From positions 1,159,485-1,223,484 of the forward strand of contig UESW01004011.1 in assembly GCA_900491605.1 (NCBI GenBank): 64,000 nucleotides of DNA, given 5' to 3'. The notes under the pieces are model-generated. The model made no database searches. It was not told the DNA's origin and saw only the letters and a program-made list of their open reading frames with translations. This DNA is from Calamus simplicifolius. Its lineage: Eukaryota > Streptophyta > Magnoliopsida > Arecales > Arecaceae. Made by a program: the position numbers and the translations under genes. Shown here piece after piece: positions 1-11,239 of the stretch; positions within the stretch are counted from its first letter, which is position 1; every line of letters starts with the position of its first letter.

Positions 1-300
1 AGCCGTTCATCATGTGAAGGATTCATCATGATGATGGGTAGCAAGCGCACTTGGGCTAGATGTGGAGGTAGCTCAGTCCTGCAAAGGTTCAAGAATACCT
101 CAGTTTTGCTGAGGAATAAATGTGACTCAGCCTGGTCAAAGCATAGGAATAGCTCGGTCTGGCCGAAGCATAGGAATAGCTCGTCTTACCGAGGTATAAG
201 GGTAGCTCGGTCCGGCCGAGGTATAAGGGTAGCTTGGTCCCTCCGAAGTATGAAAATAGTTCGGAATCGTCAAAGCTTAGACCTCCTGAGGTATGGCAAT
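1..300. repeat. Degenerate tandem hairpin repeat, T1 element, aORF upstream side
   Basis: About ten degenerate units of 27-30 bases follow one another. The core CTCGG-N5-CCGAG is self-complementary and is clearest near 205-225, where CTCGGTCCGGCCGAG can fold into a small hairpin. Units are joined by A/G-rich spacers such as GTATAAGGGTAG. The same core makes up the arrays at 47380-48300 and 56790-57700, which lie on the other side of the antisense ORF of the same element. I assign this stretch to the non-coding 3' region of the Tat-type element T1. Open reading frames across it are by-products of the repeat and I do not call a gene. Confidence 0.6.
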
Positions 301-822
301 GTTGTCTTTTTCTGCACGTAATATCTGGTGGGCGAAAATCAAAAATGATCCTAACCTTTTTCTATCACGTGCACAAATATTAATGCGATAACGATTTTAC
401 CCCGTATCATATGCCTCTCCTCCCTAGTTCAAAGCATAGGTTCGGGCATAGGGAGTAGAATTCCAGATGGCTTTATTTGGATGAAAGGATTTGAACTTAA
501 AGACGTGCGCAATGATGGTTTCATAAATACCACGTCGTCACCTCACTATTTTCCTAAGTGAATGAAACGAAACCCTTCGTTTCTTGCAAATGATAATTGG
601 GGAAGCAATACCCAGCAAATCCCTGTGCTTATGGCATCTACGCTGGCAGCCTAAGCTCTTGGGGATCCTCTTCGATAATATCCCGCCCTTATGCCAGGGC
701 GGTTTAAAAAGGGTCGGGCGGCGTTATTTCTTGCCACATTGTTTCTTTAATTCTTCTTCAAGAATTCATCTCTCAAAGCTCCTGTGATCCCGTTTGAAGC
801 TTGTCCCTTCCAACTCAGAAAT
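301..822 (+). promoter_or_regulatory. Putative promoter and leader of the T1 antisense ORF
   Basis: There is no coding frame of note in this stretch. At 683-705 an inverted repeat (CCGCCCT, six-base loop, AGGGCGG) runs into a TATA-like box, TTTAAAAAGG, at 703-712. A leader of roughly 100 bases then leads to the ATG at 823. The order TATA box, pyrimidine-rich leader and ATG matches the arrangement in T2, where TATAAAAGG at 23838 precedes the homologous ORF. Function is inferred from position. No transcript evidence can be seen in sequence. Confidence 0.4.
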
Positions 823-875
823 ATGAAAGGCCCGAGCGATATGGTCTCCGTGATGACCTCAGAAAATTTGGATAG
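823..875 (+). pseudogene. T1 antisense ORF, first 17 codons (cut by S1)
   Basis: The ATG at 823 opens a frame that begins MKGPSDMVSVMTSENLD and is cut inside codon 18 by Sirevirus S1. The five bases GATAG at 871-875 recur after S1. In duplicated copy B they are exact (51911-51915); in copy A they have drifted to AATAG (32117-32121). If one GATAG copy is removed the frame continues from here into the body of the ORF without a shift, which ties the two halves together. The full product belongs to the family called putative gypsy-type transposon protein (Pfam Transposase_28), found as an extra antisense gene in Tat-lineage retrotransposons. Its biochemical role is not known. Confidence 0.65.
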
Positions 876-2387
876 TGTTGGCCCATATGGCAACCCAAGA
901 GGGGGGTAAATTGGGTTCTTAAAAAAAATTTTGGCGCTTAAAAATAATTTCACAATTGATAGTGCACAAGAAAGTATGCAATAAGTATAATGCTAAGAAT
1001 GTAAAGTGGAATATCAAGATAGAGTAGAGAGAAGAAAGAAACAAGTACGATAAACACAAAGATTTATAGTGGTTCGATATTAGCTACACCTACATCTACT
1101 CCTAAGCAACTCTTGGGTCCATACTATAATCATCCTGATTACAGCCCAGTTGTTTTACAAGCTCACAACCCAAACTTATTGTTTTAACAACGGGATCACA
1201 ACGAACCCAGTTGGTTTTTACAGGCTCACCAGCATACAAGCTAACCTAGCTTGCCTGAGGCTAATCTGCCTCCCTGATTTAATCACCTGATTGAATCACC
1301 AATCAAATGGAATAGTAGTAAAGTTACAACAGATAGAAAGCTCCCCAAATGAACAAATAGACAATATAAATGAGATAGAAATAGAAGAGCCTGATTTAGA
1401 AGATTTCTGAAGTTGAGCTTTTCTTCTTTTCCTCTTCCTCTTGGATGATCTTCCTTAAGATAGAACTGAAGCTTTGAAAGATTTGCTGATGTAGAGGATA
1501 TTGAAGAACTAGGGCTCTTGACTTCTCTTTTTGATTTGATGGAAATCCTTCAAAGTTTCCTTTTGAATGCTTTGGATTTTTCTAAACTCTTTTTCGAACA
1601 CTTGAGATTTCAAATATGAGCTTTTCCTCTTGATATTTCTCTTTTCTATTCTTGTTTTTTCTCTCTTTTCAAACGATCGGAACCTCCCTTTTATAATCTC
1701 TTCTTAATCCACATTTTGATGGAAACTAGCCATTAATTGTACTTGTGAATGAGTTTAGCACGAAAGAGGAAAGGTTCGTTAAAATCCGTTGAAGAAAAGA
1801 TAGCAGTTGGAGTCGTTTCTGACACATCTGAAATTTGCCTTTGACATATTAGAGTCGACTCTAATCTGGCCTGGGATTGGTTCTAAGTTGGAATGCTCAA
1901 AATAGTAAAGTCCATCCATCACAGAGTTGACTCTAACTTTCCGTGGGGTTGACACATCGCGTGCTGGAGTTGGCTCTAACCAATGTGGGAGTTGGCTCTA
2001 ATTTTTTTCCAAAAAACATAGTCTCTGTTTTCATATTAGAGTCGGCTCTAATCTCTGCAGAAGTCGGCTCTAATTTGATGCAGAAAAGAGGTTCACTGTT
2101 CTCAAGTTAGAGTCGGCTCTAATAAATGCGGGAGTCGGCTCTAATCCGTGCCGAAGGTGCCAAACTATTCTAATACGCTTCGGAGTCAGCTTTAATCCCC
2201 CTAGAGTCAACTCTAATGTCTAAAACTTGACACTTGACACTAGAATTGGATTTAAACTTAATTTTTCTTGGATTTTGAATAATTAAATATTTTAAATTTC
2301 TGAAACACTTAATCAAAATTATTAGTATCGTAAGAGATATACTCATATAGTTTTTGTTATACATCAAAAACAACAATTGGGTCAACA
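876..2387 (-). repeat. S1 3' LTR (left)
   Basis: This 1512-base LTR starts TGTTGGCCCA on the plus strand and ends GGGTCAACA. The interior polypurine tract follows immediately at 2388. On the minus strand the U3 holds an array of near-palindromes (1850-2215), then one intact AACGG (1786-1790) and further decayed copies, then the TATA box TATAAAAGG (1687-1695). The R/U5 part (about 1050-1310) has the conserved block that includes GTGGTTCG and CACTCC shared by all Sirevirus LTRs here. It ends in a G-run near 900, which is the C-run just before the LTR end in element orientation. Confidence 0.85.
1850..2215. repeat. Palindromic motif array in S1 LTR U3
   Basis: About ten copies of a near-palindrome of the form AGAGTCGGCTCTAAT or AGAGTCGACTCTAAT occur at irregular 15-60 base spacing. 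Several copies have decayed by C-to-T or G-to-A changes to GTTGGCTC, which suggests methylation-driven mutation. The array lies upstream of the AACGG and TATA motifs in element orientation, where an LTR enhancer would be. The S1 variant is marked by the TAAT tail, which also occurs in the internal array at 4680-4845. Confidence 0.8.
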
Positions 2388-3112
2388 ATCTCCCCTTTTT
2401 GATGATGACAAAAATATTGAGTATATGCATAACCATTAAAGCATAAGTAGCAAAATAAGCAATTTCTTTGATCAAGGTGATAATAATCAGAATTTTAACA
2501 ACTTTATTTCAATAAATCAACAATGATTCATGCTTTACTAATTTCAAGACTTACTTCAAGTTACCAATATAATTAAGCTCTTATCAACTCAAATAAGATT
2601 CAAATAAGCTCCCCTGAGTAAGATAGCTCCCCCTATATATGTGCATATAACTTAAGGTCCATTAAAATCGATGCATATACAACTTTCTCTCTCCCTTTTT
2701 TGTTATCAACAAAAAGGTTAAGAAAGCATAGGGTATTCCTTACTCAAAATGGGATACAAATCACTCAAAATAAGAATCAACTATCACAGTATTCATTCAT
2801 TTTGCAAAGATCAAAGCCGAATTCATTAAGTTATAACATTTCATACATTCCATAAACTGATACTATGATGACAAAGGATCAAGTACAAACAATGTGTGAA
2901 ACGAAGTATGAAATAAACATAGCATTTGAAGTAAAGTCCTAAGTACAAGCTAAGTATCAAAAGAAACAAAATAACTTTAAAGCAAATATCTAAGTACTAT
3001 GTATGAAATCCTAAAATCTAAAACTAATCTAAGATTGATTGGATTGGATTTGATTTGATTTTGGTGAGTTGGCTTGGCTTGGCTTGGGGCAGCAGGAAAG
3101 AGTAGGAAGTGT
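2388..3112 (-). other. S1 polypurine tract cluster and 3' spacer
   Basis: The plus strand shows repeated pyrimidine runs, read on the minus strand as purine tracts: AAAAAGGGGAGAT next to the LTR (2388-2402), GGGGAGCT types at about 2610 and 2626, and AAAAAAGGGAGAGAG near 2687. Multiple polypurine tracts ahead of the 3' LTR are a described Sirevirus feature. The one at 2388 is in position to prime plus-strand DNA. From about 2720 to 3112 the sequence is A/T-rich and I see nothing coding in it. Confidence 0.75.
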
Positions 3113-4546
3113 TCATGCTGAACTGATCATTAAAATTCTCTTCAATTCTTCCAGAATCTCTTTCATTCCTTTCTCTTGAGTCATCAGAAACTGATTCAAT
3201 AACTTTTCAAGAGTGGAAGTAGCTGAAACAATATTTCCTTGAAGTTCTGCATTGCATTTTGAATAAACATCTAAGTCACCACCAATACCTTTGATTTTGG
3301 AAAAAATATTTTGAAGCTCAGTCTTCAAGGTATCAGAAGAATTACCAATTAAACTTTTAATTCTAACAACTTTTTCTTCCAACTACTTAAGCCCAAGAAG
3401 CTGATCTATGAAATTATCTTTGATTCTTGCTTCTTGCTCAGCCATCAAAACCTTAAGCTGCTCAATTTGCATATCAGAAAAACCAAAAAAAATAGGGGAG
3501 GATGTAGTAGTAGCTGCCGATGCCGATGGAGGTGCTGAAGTACTTGGTCCAGAATGAGCAAAAAAAGAGCTAGGAGAAGAAGGTCCAGCTACTGAAGGTC
3601 CAGGGACCTTTTCAACAAAATCAATAATTAGCCTCTGCTACTCTTTCTTCTCTTACATGCTCAGTCATAACATTTTGTCCTCTCCTCTGCCACTGACCAT
3701 TTAGTTTCTTAAATCCCATACAGTAAAGAGTAGCAACATTATAATAATCCGCATGCCTCAGCTTCTTCCATGGCTCATTCTTCAAGATGTTAACTCTTTG
3801 ACTTCGAAAGATCAAGGTCAGAATCATTCTATAAGGCAGGGTGGACCTTTTCTTACTCCAACCTCAGTCATATACCCAATTATCATACTAGCAAGGTTAA
3901 TCGGTTATCCAGTGATAACACAGTCTATAACCATAACATCCCTCTCAGATACATACTCGAATCTGCCAGTCTTTGAAAATAAAATTCTGCTGCAAATGTT
4001 GTGTAATAGCCTTAATTTCAAAGACAACTGATTTTCCCTTACTTCTTCAAAATCAGTGACTTTCCTTCCTAACATCATCGACAAGGCTTCACCTCTATCA
4101 CTGTGTGATGTAGCAATCATGCCAACAACTAAAATTTTCAAAAGATTACCTAAAATTTCTAAAGTAATGTGGACTCGGGTGCCTCTCACATAGCTAACAA
4201 GTCCACCATCCCCTCTACTTACATTATTGTAGAAATCTCTTACCAAAGCAGGATAAGTGGGGACATCAAGTGAGCAGACCCTTTCCCAGCCCATATCTAT
4301 CAATTGTTTCTCAATAGCAAAGCTCTCAGAGTCAAAGAAGTCGAAATCTACCTTTCTTCCCATAGTTATCACCTTTTTAGCCAGCAAATCAATATGTGGA
4401 GAAGGAGGGATAGGAATGACACTTGGAGTTGAGGAGGAAGAGGTTGATGGAGAGCTAGGTGAAGGATGCCTCGCCGAACATCACACGGAGCGTCTTTCGG
4501 TCGTGACAGAGACACCAATGGTGGATGCATAGTGTTTGGATGCCAT
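3113..4546 (-). pseudogene. S1 extra ORF (putative plant transposon domain plus coiled coil), broken
   Basis: The frame begins at an ATG at 4546 (MASKHYAS) and runs on the minus strand. After a serine/proline-rich N-terminus comes a globular region holding FDFFDSESF, LLHNICSRILF and TGRFEYVSERD. These resemble the domain Pfam names putative plant transposon protein (Transposase_32). A hydrophilic, helix-rich tail follows (3113-3382) with regular Leu/Ile spacing suggesting a coiled coil. It sits where Sireviruses carry their envelope-like gene, but I see no signal peptide or clear membrane span, so 'envelope' is a label of position only. A stop near residue 22 and several frameshifts make it a pseudogene. 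Confidence 0.65.
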
Positions 4547-4669
4547 TGAGATCAAAGAAGATGAGAATCAAGGGTCTTTGGAAGTTTGAGGGAAGTGAAG
4601 AGAAATTTGGAATGATTTGAAGTCAATTTGGTTGGGAGAAAAGTCGGCTTTGCCCTAGATATATCGAAT

Positions 4670-4850
4670 GGGGACCACTTAGAGTCAGCTCCCGTAAAGC
4701 AAGGTGTCGGCTCTAAATTTCTAACACAGTCAATGCCTGAAATAGAGTTGGCTCTGATAGTTGTTAGAGTCGGCTCTAATGAGCAGACAGAGAGTCCAAA
4801 TAATTAGAGTCGACTCCACCTCCAATAGAGTCGGCTCTACAATAGTTTTA
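4670..4850. repeat. Internal palindromic motif array upstream of the S1 extra ORF
   Basis: Six motifs of the type AGAGTCGGCTCTAA lie between the end of pol and the start of the extra ORF (upstream of it on the minus strand). The sequence variant, with a CTCTAA ending, is that of the S1 LTR array and not that of S2, S3 or S4. The stretch 4850-5028 between the array and the pol stop is A/T-rich with no gene seen. Confidence 0.75.
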
Positions 4851-5028
4851 GTGAAAAAATAAGAGTTTTAAAGAATCTGAAACTTATCAAATTAAGCATT
4901 AAACTCTAGATAAATTTTTCTTAAAGCAAGATTGATCAAGGAATCAAGCATCTAGATAATTTTCCTTAAAAACATAAGAAGATTTTCAAGAAAATGGATT
5001 GAAATTTAGATAACCATTTTTAGGGGTT

Positions 5029-5762
5029 TTAAAATAATTCTAATGGATCACAAACTCCTAATTCTTCTCTAAGATAATAAAATCTCTATTCACTTAAGGG
5101 TTTTATAAATATATCAGTTAATTGTTCATCAGTACATACATAATCAAGATAAACATCATTGTTAGTAACATGTTCTCTAATGAAATGGTGTCTTATTTCT
5201 ATGTGTTGGTTTTTGAATGTTGAATAGGGTTCTTAGTTAAATTTATTGCACTAGTGTTGTTACACCTAATTGGAATTCTATCAAGTGTGATACCATAATC
5301 CTCAAGTTGTCACTTAATCCAAAGGATTTGAGCATAGCAACTTTCAGCTACAACGTATTCAACTTCAGTAGTTGATAGTGCAACTAAATTTTATTTTTTG
5401 TTAAACTAAAAGATTAAGTTACTTCCTAAAAATTGGCATGCACAACTTGTGCTTTTTCTATCTAGTTTACAATCAGCAAAATCAGAATCAGAATATCAAT
5501 TAGATTAAATAGTGAGTCTCTAAAATACCATAATCCTATATTTTTTGTTCTACTTAAGTATCTAAAATTTTTTTTTACAATAATTAAGTGAGATTCTCTA
5601 GAATCATATTGATATCTAGCACATAAGTATACAACAAACATGATATCAGGTCTACTAGTTGTTAAGTAAAGTAAATAACCAATCATACCTCTATAAAGCT
5701 CTTGATTTACTTTCTTACCATCATTATCTTTATTGAGTTTGCATGAAGGACTCATTGGTGTG
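5029..5762 (-). pseudogene. S1 pol: RNase H and end of RT (cut by S2)
   Basis: The pol stop lies at 5029-5031. Upstream on the minus strand come the RNase H region and the strand PMSPSCKLNKD, which marks the end of RT in this family. Internal stops and shifts are frequent and no long frame remains. S2 is inserted at 5763. The bases GTGTG at 5758-5762 are repeated at 16214-16218, and joining across one copy rejoins the RT reading frame at the residues PLSTPMS. RNase H would degrade the RNA strand during reverse transcription. Confidence 0.7.
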
Positions 5763-6614
5763 TGTTGGCCCAGATGGCAACCCAAGAGGGGGGGGTGAAT
5801 TGGGTTCTTAAAAATTTAAGTCTTTTTAACTTTAATTGATTAGTTAGCAAGATGTGCAAGTGAGATTAACTAATAAGCAATACAAGCAGTTAATAAAGAG
5901 AGATAGAGATAGAGAAAATATGCACGGCAAACAAGATAATTTTATAGTGGTTCGGTGCAACCAACACCTACGTCCACTCCCAAGATTCACTTGGGTCCAC
6001 ACTATAATCTCTCTAGATTACAGCCGAGTTGTTTTCCAAGCTCACAACTCAAACTTGTTGTTTTCCGGGTGCACAACGAACCCAGCTGGTTTTACGGGCT
6101 TACCAGCACAAAACCCTACACGTTGTTTTTCACGGGCTCACAACTAACCCAACACAAGCACTCCGGCTTGTAACGAGGTAAACCTAACCTCCACTGATTC
6201 AATCCACTGATTGAATCAGCAAACAATGAAATAAAGTATTTGTAACAAAATGCTCCCTTGAGCAAATATACAAATAAGTAAATAAATAAAGGGTTAGAAA
6301 AGCCTGATGGTTTTGCAGATGGTTGGCTTTGGCTTTCTCCCTTTTCTCCTCTTGAAAAGTTGAATCAGCCTCAGCAAGATTCTTGACGTTGAAAGCTTTG
6401 GAGTTTGCCTCTTTTTGAAAATCTGAAGATTTGACTTGATTGCTTTTGCCTTCCTTTGACTTTGAGATTGATTTGGAGCAGACGAATCTCTCTCTGGATT
6501 GAATCTCTCCTTGAATCAAATGATTCTACAATACTCTCAGTTTCCCTTTTTTTTTGAATTCAATAGGCTCTCTTTTTTCTCTCTTTCTTCTATTTGGATT
6601 TGAAAAGGCTCCTC

Positions 6615-6683
6615 TATTTATAGATCCTGAAAAATATAGCCGTTAGACACAGAAAAATAGCCGTTATTCAAAATATTACCGTT
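6615..6683 (-). promoter_or_regulatory. S2 LTR core promoter: three AACGG motifs and TATA box
   Basis: On the minus strand three AACGG pentamers (6679-6683, 6661-6665, 6640-6644) precede TATAAATA (6622-6615) by about 20-60 bases. AACGG is the core of the mitosis-specific activator (MSA) element bound by three-repeat MYB proteins. The same triplet and TATA order is present in S3 and S4. A role in cell-cycle control is inference. Confidence 0.55.
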
Positions 6684-6714
6684 GGGCTGATGTGTCATCT
6701 CAAAAATCGCCCAG

Positions 6715-7025
6715 ATTCCGGGGAGTCGGCTCGAGTACTGTGCGAGTCGGCTCGAACACGCGAATCCAGAAACGCACCAAAAAGTGAATTTTCAGGGGTC
6801 GACTCGCGAAAAGCTGGGAGTCGACTCTTGACTTTCAGGGGTCGACTCGCGAAAAGCTGGGAGTCGACTCGAGAGGCACTCAAAAATGAGTCTTTCTGCC
6901 GTCTGAGCGAGTCGGCTCGCACAGTCGAGTCGGCTCGAGAAGGTTCAGGGGTCGACTCTTGAAAACTCAAGTGTCGACTCGAGACAACATCGGAGTCGAC
7001 TCGGAAACTCTCGAGTCGGCTCGGG
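6715..7025. repeat. Palindromic motif array in S2 LTR U3
   Basis: Twelve motifs alternate between GAGTCGGCTCGAG and GGGTCGACTCGCG forms, each containing GTCGAC or GTCGGC at its centre. The perfect form GAGTCGACTC is its own reverse complement. Spacing is irregular, so this is not a simple microsatellite. The frames seen across it, rich in VDS and ESTP, are by-products of the motif. Confidence 0.85.
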
Positions 7026-7404
7026 ACTGATACAAAAATCAGAAAACATTCTGATTTGACTTTGAAAATCATCCCAACCAATTTGAAATATAAATATGAC
7101 TTGAATAATGTTGATTTAACAGTAATGCTCAATTTCAAAGCATTTTCATTAAGTCATTGATCTTTAAAAGAGTGGTATAAAATCATTTTTGAATTCATAA
7201 GTATAGCTCACTGAAACATATATTAATTGATTCAAAACTCATTACATATTTAACAGTTCATAGTTTCCAATTTGAAATTGCTCATAGGAATATTTCATTG
7301 ATTGACTTAACATGTTCATAGCCTTTTAGAAAGTAAAGTAATGTCTTTTGGAAATCATCAAAATCAATAAGTTGGGGCAATTATGTTTCAATAATTTCTC
7401 AACA

Positions 7405-7844
7405 ATCTCCCCCTTTTTGATGATGACAAAAACATTGAGTATATGCATTATTAAAAAATTTGTGATTCTAAATCAAAATTTATGTTCATGGAAAGGCTCC
7501 CCCTCAATGAGGTAGCTCCCCCTATGAAACTCAATTTTATAATTCATTCAAAATTTTAAATTTTCTTAGCAAATGATAAATCTCTTCCCCTTACTTTCTC
7601 TCCCCTTTAATTGCAATTTAAATAGATTGAAGAATCAACATATACGATTAAATATTTCTCCCCCTTTTTTGTAATCAACAAAAAGGTTACATTAATGTAT
7701 TCACAATTAATTAATATTAAACATCATATTCAAATGTACACATATTGAAATGAACTGAACTTCATTAACATCAAAAAGCATTACATCAAAGTTCAATTAG
7801 CAAATTACATAAAAAACATTCATTACATCAAAAAAACATAAAGA
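7405..7844 (-). other. S2 polypurine tract cluster and 3' spacer
   Basis: The element-strand tract AAAAAGGGGGAGAT abuts the LTR at 7405-7420. Further purine tracts lie near 7497, 7516, 7586-7612 and 7655-7672, the last next to the TTGATTACAAAAAA-type motif usual in Sireviruses. No coding frame is seen here. Confidence 0.75.
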
Positions 7845-9166
7845 GAAATCAAAAAGTAATTCTATTAAGTGTTCTATAATCTTATGCATTCCTTCACATT
7901 GAATCTTGACATAATCTTTTAGTTTTTCATCAACAAACTTGCATGCACTTGAAATTTTGTCTTGAAGCTCTGCATTACTTTGCATAAGTCTCACCATCTC
8001 CACAAATATCCTTAATTCTTCAAATATATTCTTCAAATCTTCATTTAAGATGGATGAGCTAACATTGGCTTCAATAGAGATACCGATCATTAATGAATAA
8101 AGTGCTTCAAGTTCATAAATTTTTCTTCAAATTCAGTCTTCAATCTTCTCATGCTCAATTAACTCTGATTTGAATAGAGACCTAAGTGCTCTAATTGAGT
8201 GTCTGAAAAACTGACAGATGTAGAAACAGAGGTCTGAACAGGAGCAGAAGATGCAGAAGCAGGGGAAATCTGATGGAGCTGGAAATGAATGAAGTCTGAG
8301 GTGGCTCTGGAGATGAATGTCTAGGTGCCTCAGCTCTATCCTCTAAACTGTTCTTCCTTTCCCAATTCCATTCCTTTTGATAAATCCCATTCGATGATAG
8401 TGGCCAAGGTATAATAGTCTGTGTCTCAATTCCTTCTTGGGCTCACTATCACTAAACACAATCCCTTGGCTCCTGAAAACTGAGTCAAGATCATGCCATA
8501 GGGAAGACAGATTTCCTCTTCTTCCACAATCAGCCATGTACCATAAAATCATTCTAGGCAGATTGATAGGCTTTCCTGAACTATAGCATCCATAACAAAA
8601 ATGTCCCTCTCTGAAACATAGTCAAACCTGCCTGTCTTGGGAAATAAAATCTACTGCAGATATTGTGAAAATCTCAATTCCAATGGCAGTTGACTTGCAA
8701 AACTTCTTCAAATCCTTCAAAGTCCTATTAATAATCTGGTGAGAGCAGGAGATCTATCCTCTGAAGCAAATGTGGAAGGTCCAGACAATGGTAATTAAAA
8801 GTCTAGAGATGGTGTCAGTAATTTAGACCTCCTCTCACTTGCTAACCCATTGTCTCCTCTAGTCAATTCTTATAAAATTCTTTACCAAGCTGGATAAGTA
8901 GGACAATCTAATGAACAAATTTTCTCAAGTCCCATTTCTAATAACTGTCTTCCTATAATGAATCCCTCATTTTCAAAAATCAAAATCACCTTCCTTCCCG
9001 TTGTACAACTCTACTAGCTAGGAGGTCTACCTGAGGGTGGAAGAGGAGCAGGAGAATCACTGGAGGAAGAGGCGAGAATCCGGACGGCTCGCGGACGGGT
9101 CGACGCACGGTTCTTCCTCTTCATCCCGGCGCCTCTACTGCTAGCTCCACGGGTTTTGGGTGCCAT
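7845..9166 (-). pseudogene. S2 extra ORF (putative plant transposon domain plus coiled coil), broken
   Basis: It starts at an ATG at 9166 (MAPKTRGASSRGAGMKRKNR), a basic, serine-rich N-terminus. The middle matches the S1 and S3 copies, but frameshifts near 8340-9000 split it. The pieces resembling IIWYIADCG and SQGIAF, placed by comparison with S3, lie around 8450-8560. The C-terminal coiled coil (7845-8100) includes LQDKISSACKFVDEKLKDY. The basic head would fit a nuclear or nucleic-acid-binding location, but that is inference. The stop is shifted by a frameshift near 7850. Confidence 0.6.
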
Positions 9167-9249
9167 TGATGATGGAATGATTAATCGGAAGTATTTGGAA
9201 GATTTGGAGGGTTTGGGAGATTTTTGTAGAGAGAGAAAGATTAGAAATG

Positions 9250-9450
9250 ATAGAATGACCGTCGGGTCGACTCGTGCCCTAGATAATCGATTGGGACCAC
9301 GTCGAGTCGACTCGCGCAAACCTCGAGTCGGCTCGCCTAAATCACAGAGAAAATCCGAACTCGAGTCGACTCGCTCATACCAGGAGTCGGCTCCCAAGTT
9401 TCAGAAACTCGAGTCGACTCCGGTACACACCGAGTCGGCTCGGAGACCAT
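9250..9450. repeat. Internal palindromic motif array upstream of the S2 extra ORF
   Basis: Seven motifs of the form CGAGTCGACTCG, CGAGTCGGCTCG or GGAGTCGGCTCCC lie upstream of the extra ORF on the minus strand. They carry the flanking CG of the S2 LTR array rather than the TAAT tail of S1. The bases 9450-9629 between this array and the end of pol show no gene. Confidence 0.78.
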
Positions 9451-9629
9451 TTCAGAACAAAAAATTGAAAATTTTCTGAATGTTTGAAATGATTCCGGAT
9501 TTGATTTTGAGTATGATTCATAATCATTGAGTTTGATAAATCATTTTGATATGAGTTCTAGATAATATTTCCTTAAGATTTTGAGGAATTGAAAGAATTC
9601 TAGATGCATTTCCTTAAGTATTTCAAAAT

Positions 9630-11239
9630 TTATTCAAAAGGATTACAAATTCCTAATTCTCCTCTAAGATAACAAAATCTTTCTTCACTTAAAGGTTTTG
9701 TAAAGATGTCAGCTAATTGTTCTTCAGTGTTTACATAATCTAAACAAATTTCATCATTAGCTACATGTTCTCTTATAAAATGATATCTAATTTCTATGTG
9801 TTTTGTTCTTGAGTGTTGAATTGGATTTTTAGTTAAATTGATTGCACTAGTGTTATCACATCTTATGGGTGTTTATCAAGTGTGATACCATAGTCTTCAA
9901 GTTGTCGCTTAATCCATAGGATTTGCGCACAGCAACTTCCAGCTGCTACATATTCAGCTTCAGTAGTTGATAATGCAACTGAATTTTGCTTTTTGCTAAA
10001 CCATGTGATTAAGTTACTTCCTAAGAAATGGCATGCACCACTTGTGCTTTTTCTATCTAATTTTACATCCAGCATAATCAGAATCTGAATATGCAATTAG
10101 GTTTAATGTGGAGTCTCTAGAATACCATAAACCTACATTTTTGTTCCATTTAGATATCTTAAAATTCTTTTAACAGCTATTAAATGTGATTCTTTAGGTT
10201 CAGATTGAAATCTAGCACATAAACATACTGCAAACATATATCTGGTCTACTTGCTGTTAAATAAAGAAGGGATCCGATAATACCTCGATAATACTTTTGA
10301 TCAACCTTCTTACCTTCTTCATCTTTGTCCAGCTTGCATGAAGGACTCATTGGAGTTCCGAGGGTTTCATTGTTTCCATACCAAACTTTTTGAGTAGTTC
10401 TCTTGTGTATTTGGTTTGGTTGATAAAGATTCCCTCCTTGCATTGTTTGATCTGGAGTCCAAGGAAGAAGTTGAGTTCTCCCATCATGCTCATCTCGAAT
10501 TCTCCCTGCATCAACTTTGCAAATTCTTGACAAAGAGATTCGTTAGTAGCACCAAAAATAATGTCATCTACGTATATTTGTACTACAAGTAAATCTTTAC
10601 TTTTTCTTTTCAAAAACAAGTTTTATCAACATTTCCTCTTGTAAAATCATTTTCTATTAGAAATTTACTTAACCTATCATACCAAGCTCTAGGTGCTTGT
10701 TTCAAACCATATAAAGCTTTGTGCAATTTAAAAACGTGATTTGAAAATTCGTGATCTTCAAAACCTGGTGGTTGTTCTACATAAACTTCTTCATTTATAA
10801 ATCCATTTAAAAATGCGCTTTTACATCCATTTGAAATAAGTTAAATTCATATGACATGCAAATGCAAGTAATAGCTAATGGCTTCTAATCTAGCTACAGG
10901 TGCAAAGGTTTCATCAAAATCAATACCTTCTTCTTGATTATATCCTTTAGCAACCAATCTAGCTTTGTTTCTAATTACTATGCCATTTTCATCTAATTTA
11001 TTTCTAAAAACCCATTTTGATCCTATTACTGAATGATTTTTAGGTCTTTCAACTAAAGTCCAAACATTATTTCTAGTAAATTGATTTAGTTCTTCTTGCA
11101 TAGCTAACATCCAATTATTATCTTTTTCAGCTTCTTCTATAGTTTTAGGTTCAATTTGTGATACAAATGCAAGATGATTACTAATATTTCTCATGTATGA
11201 TCTAGTTCTTATTCCTTGAGATGGATCACCTATAATCAA
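9630..11239 (-). pseudogene. S2 pol: reverse transcriptase and RNase H
   Basis: The RT segment holds SKWVFRNKLDENG, NKARLVAKGYNQEEG, FDETFAPVARLEAI and the catalytic YVDDIIFGAT (about 10545-10575). RNase H holds DRKSTSGACHFLGS and the TTEAEYVAA block (about 9935-9970). The stop is at 9630-9632. The ordering RT before RNase H after integrase is that of Ty1/copia. Single-base shifts near 10620-10860, 10350 and 10200 split it into several frames, so S2 could not make pol without frame correction. Functionally this part copies the element RNA into DNA in virus-like particles. Confidence 0.8.

Larger units (their letters stand above)
5763..7404 (-). repeat. S2 3' LTR (left)
   Basis: This 1642-base LTR runs TGTTGGCCCA to CTCAACA on the plus strand. 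On the minus strand it contains a 12-copy palindromic array (6715-7025), three AACGG motifs (complement CCGTT at 6640, 6661 and 6679), then the TATA box TATAAATA (6615-6622). The conserved U5 block starts near 5935. The last bases before the primer site in the element contain a run of eight C. Confidence 0.88.

Noticed and set aside
6695..7138. Long frames rich in VDS, ESTP and SRL on either strand of the LTR arrays
   Set aside because: They follow the palindromic motif, change frame between copies, and lie in U3 of the LTR.
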